A stretch of DNA of 64,000 bases from Pseudovibrio denitrificans JCM 12308 (GTDB taxonomy: Bacteria; Pseudomonadota; Alphaproteobacteria; Rhizobiales; Stappiaceae), in NCBI RefSeq assembly GCF_001310815.1, contig NZ_BAZK01000006.1, forward strand, positions 186,001-250,000. The letters run 5' to 3'. The translations under genes and the position numbers were made by a program. Numbering within the stretch: position 1 is the stretch's first letter; the number at the start of each line of letters is the position of its first letter. Below, in pieces: positions 57,425-64,000 of this stretch. The notes below the pieces were generated by a model that ran no database searches, was not told the origin of the DNA, and was given only the letters and a program-made list of their open reading frames with translations.

Positions 57425-58035
57425 TCGGGAAACTCAAGGGTGTCGTCGACAGTTACGGCGATGATTTTGTGCTGCTGGATGTGCAGGGCGTTTGCTATCA
57501 GGTGCATTGCCCTTCTCGCGTGTTGCAGCAGTTGCCGCGTGTGGGCGAAGCTGCTGTGCTGGCCATTGAGACCATGGTGCGCGAAGACATGATCAAGCTG
57601 TTCGGCTTTGCCGAGGACAGCGAGCGTGAATGGTTCCGCATTCTCATGACCGTTCAGGGTGTTGGTGCCAAGGTTGCGCTGGGCATTTTGGGCATCATGA
57701 AAGCCTCTGAAGTGGCGAACGCGATTGCGCTGGGCGATAAGACTGCGATTACGCGCGCACCGGGTGTTGGCAAGCGTGTGGCTGAGCGTATTGTGACCGA
57801 GCTGAAGGATAAGGCACCGGCCTTTGCTTCTGTTGAGGATGATACGATTGCGGTCTCCCAAAGCGTTGCAGAGAATGTGGCTTCTCGCCCGGTGGCGGAT
57901 GCGGTGTCTGCGCTCTCCAACCTTGGGTATCAGCCTGCTCAGGCATCTGCTGCTGTGGCAGCTGCTGTGAAAACAGCGGGTGAAGATGCGAGTGCTGAAA
58001 AACTTATTCGCCTTGGCCTTAAGGAACTTGCGTAA
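57421..58035 (+). CDS. ruvA: Holliday junction ATP-dependent DNA helicase subunit RuvA
   Basis: A 204-residue DNA-binding subunit of the RuvAB branch-migration motor. The N-terminal OB fold begins [13 protein letters not shown], followed by helix-hairpin-helix motifs ([14 protein letters not shown] and [17 protein letters not shown]) and a C-terminal domain that contacts RuvB. It overlaps both neighbours. Confidence 0.96.
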   Translation: MIGKLKGVVDSYGDDFVLLDVQGVCYQVHCPSRVLQQLPRVGEAAVLAIETMVREDMIKLFGFAEDSEREWFRILMTVQGVGAKVALGILGIMKASEVANAIALGDKTAITRAPGVGKRVAERIVTELKDKAPAFASVEDDTIAVSQSVAENVASRPVADAVSALSNLGYQPAQASAAVAAAVKTAGEDASAEKLIRLGLKELA

Positions 58036-59080
58036 TGATTGAGGGTGAGGATCGCCTTGTTACTCCGGAAATCCGGGGTGATGAAATTGATAGCGGAATG
58101 CGTCCCCAGACGCTGGATGACTTTACTGGTCAGGCGCAGGCACGTGAGAACCTGAAGGTTTTCATTGGTGCTGCCAAGGCTCGCAATGAAGCTTTGGATC
58201 ACGTGCTGTTTGTTGGGCCTCCAGGGCTTGGTAAGACCACACTGGCGCAGATTATGGCACGTGAGCTTGGGGTGAACTTCCGCGCGACTTCCGGTCCTGT
58301 GATTGCGAAAGCCGGCGATCTTGCGGCTCTGTTGACCAATCTGGAAGATCGGGATGTTCTGTTCATCGATGAGATCCACCGCCTCAACCTGCGGTTGAAG
58401 AGGTGCTTTATCCAGCGATGGAAGACTATCAGCTCGATCTGATCATCGGTGAGGGGCCTGCAGCTCGCTCAGTGAAGATTGATCTGGCGAAGTTTACGCT
58501 TGTTGCTGCAACAACCCGTATCGGTTTGCTGACGACACCGCTGCGTGATCGCTTTGGCATTCCGGTTCGGTTGGAGTTTTATACGCCGCAAGAGCTGGAA
58601 CTGATTGTGAAACGCGGTGCGCGCCTGCTCGGTATTGGCATGAGTGATGATGGTGCGACTGAGATCGCCAAGCGGTCTCGTGGAACACCACGTATTGCTG
58701 GCCGCTTGCTGCGCCGCGTGCGCGACTTTGCGATTGTGGCTGGTGATGCGGATATTGATGCGGGTCTTGCAGATCGTGCGTTGCGTCAGCTGGAAGTGGA
58801 CAGCGCCGGCTTTGACAGTTTGGACCGTCGCTATCTGAAGCAGATCGCCATGAACTTCGGTGGTGGTCCGGTCGGTATCGAGACGATTGCAGCTGCGCTT
58901 TCTGAGCCGCGGGATGCGATTGAGGAGATTGTGGAACCCTATCTGATCCAGAATGGTTATCTTCAGCGTACGCCACGAGGTCGAATTTTGACGCCAATCG
59001 CGTTCAAGCACCTTGGTTTGGCGGTGCCGGATAACCCGAATGCACCTCAGATGGCCCTTTTTCAACATGATGAAGACTGA
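58035..59080 (+). CDS. ruvB: Holliday junction helicase RuvB (one frameshift)
   Basis: AAA+ motor of branch migration. Walker [10 protein letters not shown] and Walker [11 protein letters not shown] are in the first frame, which closes at 58442. The rest ([21 protein letters not shown], sensor region [16 protein letters not shown], and winged helix) is in a second frame from about 58403 to 59080. One C is missing from CCC at 58387-58390, where homologues read [13 protein letters not shown]. The repaired length is 348 residues, normal. Loss of ruvB would be costly, so this is most likely a sequence error. Confidence 0.94.
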
Positions 59081-59089
59081 CTTGCCGAC

Positions 59090-59551
59090 ATGAATGATAA
59101 AAAAACTGAGGCAAATTGGCCCGATCTGACAGGCCGTATTGAGGGCAATGAGCATATTTTGCCCGTGCGTGTGTATTACGAGGACACCGACTTTTCAGGG
59201 GTCGTCTATCATGCGGCTTATCTGAAATTCATGGAGCGTGGCCGTACTGAGCTGCTGCGCATGCGTGGTGTGCACCATCATGAGCTGGATTCAGGTATGC
59301 ATGGTGAGCGTCTGGCCTTTGCTGTGCGTCATATGGACATTGATTTTCTCAAACCTGCACGAATCGATGATGTGCTTGAAGTTCATACGGATATCAGTGA
59401 GGTGAAGGGTGTCCGCATGTTTATCAGCCAACGGGTTATGCGTGGTGACGAAGTTTTGATCAAAGCCAGCGTGACTGCTGTGGCTATCTCTGCGGATGGC
59501 AAACCACGTAGATTGCCCAAGGATCTAGTTGCCCAGATGAACGGCGAATAA
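59090..59551 (+). CDS. ybgC: Tol-Pal system-associated acyl-CoA thioesterase YbgC
   Basis: A 153-residue hot-dog-fold thioesterase that commonly leads the tol-pal cluster. The active-site segment YYEDTDFSGVVYHAAYLKFMERGRTE holds the catalytic Asp and the VYHA motif. It lies 9 bases after ruvB. The tolQ gene starts 160 bases later. Confidence 0.93.
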   Translation: MNDKKTEANWPDLTGRIEGNEHILPVRVYYEDTDFSGVVYHAAYLKFMERGRTELLRMRGVHHHELDSGMHGERLAFAVRHMDIDFLKPARIDDVLEVHTDISEVKGVRMFISQRVMRGDEVLIKASVTAVAISADGKPRRLPKDLVAQMNGE

Positions 59552-59712
59552 GCGCGACAATCATCGTAAAAAATCACCAATATTCATTCAAAGTAAACGG
59601 GACTGGAAACCTTTTAATCCTTCAGTAACCTTAAACAGGTCTTTTCAATAATGCCTTCAATGCTGGCTGTAGTCGAAGTTTCGCCAAATTCGACAGGCAG
59701 GAAGGCTGCTAA

Positions 59713-60582
59713 ATGTTTAATAGACTGGTTGTGTTCATGGCAGGGGTTCTACCGTGGGCCGGTCGTTGGGTTATCAGGGCAAGAGGTCCTTACTACATGA
59801 ACTCTAAGGTGATGAAACTCGTTGTGGCCATGAGCGCAGCGCTGGCAAGCACTATGCCATTGGCGGCAATGGCCCAGGACGTGCAATCTGTTGAGCTGGG
59901 TGCAGCTCCGGGTTCCGGCTTGTCCTACATTTCGCTCTTCATGGAAGCGGACATCGTCGTCAAGATTGTAATGATCGGTCTGATCGCTGCTTCTGTCTGG
60001 AGCTGGGCGATTATCTTTGACAAGGTTGTTCTGTATGGTCGTTCCCGCCGCCAGATGAACCGTTTTGAGAATGTGTTCTGGTCCGGCCAATCTCTCGAAG
60101 AGCTTTATAAGTCTCTGTCCTCCCGCGCGAATAACGGAATGTCTGCGTTGTTTGTGGCTGCTATGCGTGAATGGAAGCGCTCCCATGAAGGGGATAAGCC
60201 TGCCATTGCCAGCCTGCAACAGCGTATTGATCGCGTGATGGACCTGACGATTTCCCGCGAAGTTGAGCGCCTTGAAAAGCGCCTGTTGTTCCTTGCGACC
60301 ATCGGCAGTGCGGCCCCGTTTGTGGGCCTGTTTGGCACGGTCTGGGGCATCATGAATGCGTTTACCTCCATCGCGGCTTCCAAGAACACCAACCTTGCTG
60401 TTGTGGCTCCGGGTATTGCGGAAGCGCTGTTTGCGACTGGCCTTGGCCTGATTGCAGCTATTCCGGCTGTTATTGCTTACAACAAGCTGCAGAGTGACAG
60501 CGGTAAGCTGGCTGCGCGCATGGAAGGTTTTGCAGACGAGTTTTCAGCCATTCTGTCCCGCCGTATTGATGAGCGAGCATAA
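59713..60582 (+). CDS. tolQ: Tol-Pal inner-membrane proton channel TolQ
   Basis: With TolR it forms the proton-driven stator for outer-membrane constriction. The three helices are visible (about residues 77-99, 190-215 and 225-250), including TIGSAAPFVGLFGTVWGIMNAF. At 289 residues it is about 50 longer than usual, with a signal-peptide-like stretch (KLVVAMSAALASTMPLAAMAQD). ATG 59713 has AGGAAGG upstream. ATG 59797 would give 261 residues and keep that stretch as the N-terminus. Confidence 0.92.
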   Translation: MFNRLVVFMAGVLPWAGRWVIRARGPYYMNSKVMKLVVAMSAALASTMPLAAMAQDVQSVELGAAPGSGLSYISLFMEADIVVKIVMIGLIAASVWSWAIIFDKVVLYGRSRRQMNRFENVFWSGQSLEELYKSLSSRANNGMSALFVAAMREWKRSHEGDKPAIASLQQRIDRVMDLTISREVERLEKRLLFLATIGSAAPFVGLFGTVWGIMNAFTSIAASKNTNLAVVAPGIAEALFATGLGLIAAIPAVIAYNKLQSDSGKLAARMEGFADEFSAILSRRIDERA

Positions 60583-60585
60583 TCC

Positions 60586-61044
60586 ATGGGTATGAGCACT
60601 GGAGCAGCTGGTGGTGGTGGACGCGCTGGCGGCAGACGTGGTCGCCGCAGGCATTCCCATGCACCAATGAGCGAGATCAACGTGACGCCGATGGTGGACG
60701 TGATGCTGGTGTTGCTGATCATCTTTATGGTGGCAGCTCCGCTGTTGACCGTTGGTGTGCCGATCGACCTGCCTGAAACGCGGGCGAAGGCGATGGAAGG
60801 TGATACTGAGCCGATAGCGATCTCCGTTAAGTCTGACGGATCCGTGTTCATTCAGGACACCGAGATCCCGGTTGATGAGCTGATCGCGAAACTCGGCGCG
60901 ATTGCCGAGAATGGCTACAACGAGCGCATCTATGTGCGTGGAGATCAGGATGCCGATTACGGCGTCATCATGAAGGTTATGGGCCGTATCAATGCTGCTG
61001 GTTACAAGCGCATCGGGCTCGTTACTCTAGAGGAGCAGAGTTAA
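60586..61044 (+). CDS. tolR: Tol-Pal system protein TolR
   Basis: A 152-residue ExbD/TolR protein. The single helix VDVMLVLLIIFMVAAPLLT carries the essential Asp in TPMVDVM. A Gly/Arg-rich N-terminus (GGGGRAGGRRGRRR) precedes it. The periplasmic domain ends in GVIMKVMGRINAAGYKRIGLVT. It starts 3 bases after the tolQ stop. Confidence 0.95.
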   Translation: MGMSTGAAGGGGRAGGRRGRRRHSHAPMSEINVTPMVDVMLVLLIIFMVAAPLLTVGVPIDLPETRAKAMEGDTEPIAISVKSDGSVFIQDTEIPVDELIAKLGAIAENGYNERIYVRGDQDADYGVIMKVMGRINAAGYKRIGLVTLEEQS

Positions 61045-61050
61045 CCGGGA

Positions 61051-61986
61051 ATGCGTGCAGGGCTTATCGCATCGCTAGTTGTTCACGTGGTCGTGCTTGT
61101 TGCCGGAGCGGTTTCGCTTAACTTCGGCAAAGAGCTTTCGACTGCCCCGGTGGATTCACTGCCCGTGGATCTTGTGCCTGTGAGCGAGCTGACCAAGCTG
61201 CAGCTGGGTACAAAGGAAGCGAAGGAAATCAAAGAGGCTGCGTTGCAGCCGACCAAGAAGCCTGCTGAAAAGCCTGAGCCGGAGAAGAAGACCGGTGAGG
61301 CCAAGAAAGAGGTGAAGAAGGTTCAGGAAGCGAAGAGGGAAGTGCAGCAGGCTGAAACACCGCCGCCGCCACCGGAACCTGCTGAACCAGAGCCTGCTCC
61401 AAAGGAGGTGCCAAAAGAGAAGGCGCCTGCGGAGACTGCAGAACTTGGTCCTGAAATAGAAAAAACAGAAAAGCCGAAGCAGCTTGTAAAAGTCCGTCCA
61501 CGTTCCAAGCCGAAGCCTCCTGTGCGTCCGAAAGCGCCGAAGAAGGAAAAGCCGAAGAAGAAGGAAGACTTCAACTCCAAGATGGCGGCTTTGCTGAACA
61601 AGACGAATGCGAAGTCGAGCGGGACTGCAAAGTCCGCAAAACCGGCTTCTCTTGGATCCGAACTGGGCCAGACCAATGTGAAGATGAGCCAGTCTGAGCT
61701 GGATGCGCTTCGCGGACAGGTTGCCCGGTGCTGGAACCCTCCTGTGGGTGCAGCTGGTGCTGAAGATCTGAACGTTCGCCTGCAATTCAACCTGAGCCGT
61801 ACCGGTGAAGTTGAAGGGCAGATGCAGGTTCTGAATTCCAGCAATAACCCAACATTCAGAGCTGCTGCAAGCAGTGCAGAACGCGCGGTCTATCGCTGCG
61901 GTCCGTATTCTCTGCCAGCAGCTAAATATGATGCATGGAAAACCGTCATCTTGAATTTTGATCCTCGCGATATGCTTGGATACTAG
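61051..61986 (+). CDS. tolA: Tol-Pal system protein TolA (cell envelope integrity)
   Basis: A 311-residue bitopic protein linking TolQR to TolB/Pal. One N-terminal helix (ASLVVHVVVLVAGAVSL) is followed by about 180 residues of Lys/Glu/Pro/Ala-rich low-complexity linker (KKPAEKPEPEKKTGEAKK type). A globular C-terminal domain begins near SELDALRGQVARCWNPP and carries two Cys. TolA is typically this variable; position in the cluster fixes the identity. Confidence 0.92.
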   Translation: MRAGLIASLVVHVVVLVAGAVSLNFGKELSTAPVDSLPVDLVPVSELTKLQLGTKEAKEIKEAALQPTKKPAEKPEPEKKTGEAKKEVKKVQEAKREVQQAETPPPPPEPAEPEPAPKEVPKEKAPAETAELGPEIEKTEKPKQLVKVRPRSKPKPPVRPKAPKKEKPKKKEDFNSKMAALLNKTNAKSSGTAKSAKPASLGSELGQTNVKMSQSELDALRGQVARCWNPPVGAAGAEDLNVRLQFNLSRTGEVEGQMQVLNSSNNPTFRAAASSAERAVYRCGPYSLPAAKYDAWKTVILNFDPRDMLGY

Positions 61987-62014
61987 GTATTGAGATTGAA
62001 AGGAGCTTAGGTCT

Positions 62015-63379
62015 ATGTCCTTTGTGATGGGGCTTAACCCAATGCGTACAACAGGGATTAAGCAGCTGTGGCGTCGTGCATGCCGCTTTGTGGCTGCTGC
62101 TGTTGCTGTTGTTACCATCTCTCAACCTGCCTACGCCTTGATTGAACTGGATATTACTCAGGGCAACGTTGAACCTATGCCGATTGCAATTTCTCCCTTT
62201 GCAGGTTCCGGCTTGCAGGAAGACGTGGCAGGGCAGATTTCTCAAGTTGTTGCCGCTGACTTGCAGCGCTCGGGCTTGTTCCGCCCGATTGATCCGGCTG
62301 CCCATATTCAGCAGGAAATGAATGTAGGAACCATGCCGCGCTTTGGTGACTGGCGGACCATCGGGTCTCAGGCCTTGGTGACTGGTTCTATCGCGCAGCA
62401 GGCAAACGGTCAGATCCGTGCTGAGTTTCGTTTGTGGGATGTGTTTGCAGGTCAGCAGTTGATTGGCCAGCAGTTCTTCACCACACCTGAAAACTGGCGC
62501 CGTCTGGCGCACATCATCTCCGATGCGATCTACCAGCGTTTGACCGGTGAGAAAGGCTACTTCGATACCCGTGTTGTCTTCATTGACGAGAGCGGACCGA
62601 AAGATGCGCGCCGGAAGCGTCTGGCGATCATGGATCAGGATGGCGCGAATGTGCGCTATCTGACACGTGGTGATGATCTGGTTCTGACGCCGCGGTTCTC
62701 CCCTGTGTCTCAGGAAGTGACCTACATGTCTTATGTGGGTGGCAACCCACAGGTTTATCTGTTCAACATCGAGACCGGACAGCGTGAGGTTCTTGGTAAC
62801 TTCCCAGGTATGACGTTTGCGCCGCGCTTTTCTCCTGATGGCCAGAAGGTCATCATGAGCTTGCAGCAGGGCAGCAATGCGAACCTTTATCTGATGGACT
62901 TGCGCACTCGTCGGACAACTCGTTTGACCAACACTGCAGCGATCGATACCAGCCCGTCCTTCTCTCCAGACGGACGCCAGGTGGTATTTGAGAGTGACCG
63001 TGGTGGTTCACAGCAGCTGTATGTGATGAACTCCAACGGCAGCGGTGCTGAGCGTATTTCCTTTGGTCCGGGTCAGTACTCTACGCCAGTGTGGTCTCCA
63101 CGCGGTGATCTGATTGCCTTTACCAAGGTGCATCAAGGCCGCTTTATGATCGGTGTTATTCGTCCGGATGGTAAGGGTGAGCGGATCCTGACAGAGGGCT
63201 ATCACAACGAAGGTCCGGCATGGTCACCAAACGGACGCGTGCTGACGTTCTTCCGAGATACTGTGGGCGAGCAGGGCGGTCCTCAGGTCTGGACTGTTGA
63301 TCTGACTGGTTACAATGAACAGCTGGTTCAGACACCAAACTTTGCATCAGACCCGGCGTGGTCTCCGCTGCTCGACTAA
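62015..63379 (+). CDS. tolB: Tol-Pal system beta-propeller protein TolB
   Basis: A 454-residue periplasmic protein with a signal peptide ([20 protein letters not shown]), an N-terminal domain and a six-bladed propeller. Its repeats are visible as FSPDGQK, FSPDGRQ and WSPNGRV. It binds Pal and TolA. AAGGAG precedes ATG 62015. Confidence 0.96.
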   Translation: MSFVMGLNPMRTTGIKQLWRRACRFVAAAVAVVTISQPAYALIELDITQGNVEPMPIAISPFAGSGLQEDVAGQISQVVAADLQRSGLFRPIDPAAHIQQEMNVGTMPRFGDWRTIGSQALVTGSIAQQANGQIRAEFRLWDVFAGQQLIGQQFFTTPENWRRLAHIISDAIYQRLTGEKGYFDTRVVFIDESGPKDARRKRLAIMDQDGANVRYLTRGDDLVLTPRFSPVSQEVTYMSYVGGNPQVYLFNIETGQREVLGNFPGMTFAPRFSPDGQKVIMSLQQGSNANLYLMDLRTRRTTRLTNTAAIDTSPSFSPDGRQVVFESDRGGSQQLYVMNSNGSGAERISFGPGQYSTPVWSPRGDLIAFTKVHQGRFMIGVIRPDGKGERILTEGYHNEGPAWSPNGRVLTFFRDTVGEQGGPQVWTVDLTGYNEQLVQTPNFASDPAWSPLLD

Positions 63380-63389
63380 TCGTGAAGCT

Positions 63390-63424
63390 GAGACCCCAAT
63401 TTCTTGCGGGAATTTGGGGTCATT
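63390..63424 (+). terminator. Hairpin between tolB and pal
   Basis: Arms GACCCCAA / TTGGGGTC (about 63392-63399 and 63415-63422) without a T run. It may set the balance between tolB and pal mRNA. Confidence 0.45.
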
Positions 63425-63519
63425 AGCACTTCATTAACCAATAAATTCAAGTTACCCTTAACCAAGTTGGTCTAGGGCTTTTTTAACCCTCGGGGTTTGA
63501 GGGACAGGAGATTCTATAA

Positions 63520-64000
63520 ATGTCAAAGACGCTGTTCGCGCGCGGAGCGCGTTTCGCCGCTGTGGTGGCTGTGTGTCTCGTCGCAGCAGCTTGTTCGCAG
63601 ACACGCCCTGAATTGACCAGTGGCAATAGTTCTGTTGCAGCTGGTTCTGGTCAGGACTTTGTTGTGAATGTTGGGGATCGTGTATTCTTCCTCAACAACC
63701 AGAGCTCCCTTGATGGTGCAGCTCGCGGAGTTCTGGATAAGCAGGCTCAGTGGCTGCAGCACTACAAGAACTACTCTATTACCATTGAAGGTCACGCTGA
63801 TGAGCGCGGCACCCGCCAGTACAACATTGCACTGGGTGCGCGTCGTGCGGCTGCGGTTCGAGAATACCTTGTTGCAAAAGGCATTAGCCCATCCCGCATC
63901 AAGACAATCTCTTACGGTAAAGAGCGTCCGGTTGCAGTGTGTAACGCGGCTTCTTGCTGGAGCCAGAACCGTCGTGCTGTGACTGTTCTGAATGGTCAGT
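63520..64000 (+). CDS. pal: Peptidoglycan-associated lipoprotein Pal (cut by window edge)
   Basis: The last Tol-Pal gene. ATG 63520 follows ACAGGAG by 9 bases. The signal peptide ends in the lipobox LVAAAC. The OmpA-like domain shows ITIEGHADERGTRQYNIALG and RIKTISYGKERPV, with both peptidoglycan-contact residues. About 160 residues are visible, so only a few can be missing at the right edge. Confidence 0.95.
   Translation, partial: MSKTLFARGARFAAVVAVCLVAAACSQTRPELTSGNSSVAAGSGQDFVVNVGDRVFFLNNQSSLDGAARGVLDKQAQWLQHYKNYSITIEGHADERGTRQYNIALGARRAAAVREYLVAKGISPSRIKTISYGKERPVAVCNAASCWSQNRRAVTVLNGQ

Noticed and set aside
1..64000. tRNA, rRNA or CRISPR arrays
   Set aside because: I saw no TTCGAATCC-type T-loop context, no rRNA segments, and no regularly spaced direct repeats.

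Overview
The window is a chromosomal segment of an alphaproteobacterium. The order zapA, 6S RNA, 5-formyl-THF cyclo-ligase, the ruvCAB-ybgC-tolQRAB-pal run, a TrcR (DUF1013) cell-cycle regulator, DUF1465, DUF1192 and DUF4164 proteins, and an alphaproteobacterial cytochrome aa3 subunit IV all point to Hyphomicrobiales-like bacteria. The moderate GC content, the marine-type sulfur and propionate genes and a type III secretion-like effector/chaperone pair make a Pseudovibrio/Stappiaceae relative my best guess. That genus assignment is inference.

Layout. Bases 1-9200 hold metabolic and envelope genes: an RBBP9-like hydrolase, a DUF3445 heme N-demethylase-like protein, an AraC regulator divergent from a DUF3224 gene, an ABC1/UbiB kinase-like protein, COX subunit IV, an orphan secreted protein, acetoacetate decarboxylase plus an exported hydrolase, and a TPR lipoprotein. 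From 9.4 to 28.5 kb come rpsU, a glutamine amidotransferase, a MATE pump, purEK, acyl-CoA synthetase, two TauE/SafE exporters, prpE plus an SDR, an ABC exporter, rpmE, DUF1465, DUF1192, a quinone oxidoreductase and trcR. From 28.7 to 32.2 kb lies an AT-richer accessory patch with two adjacent proteins carrying HEPN-type RX4H motifs. From 32.2 to 42.4 kb are a non-flagellar MotA/MotB-like pair, a phosphatase, a TetR/monooxygenase divergon, a CesT-like chaperone with an 838-residue putative effector, an inositol monophosphatase and efp. From 42.5 to 49 kb is central carbon metabolism (Sel1 protein, ThiE-like, pgk, gap, tkt). From 49.5 to 56.8 kb are zapA, 6S RNA, 5-FCL, YmdB-like, YebC, an Lrp regulator and a second TauE/SafE pair. 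From 56.9 kb to the end are ruvCAB, ybgC and tolQRAB-pal, with pal cut by the window edge.

Two things stand out. First, eleven genes, including ruvB, lrp, the inositol monophosphatase and COX IV, carry twelve single-base frameshifts, eleven of them one-base losses, mostly in short homopolymers. This looks like sequencing or assembly error rather than real gene decay. I give the repaired gene limits. Second, the two candidate new systems are the chaperone/effector pair at 37.5-40.5 kb and the HEPN pair at 29.6-31.7 kb. Neither has a recognisable partner machine in the window.
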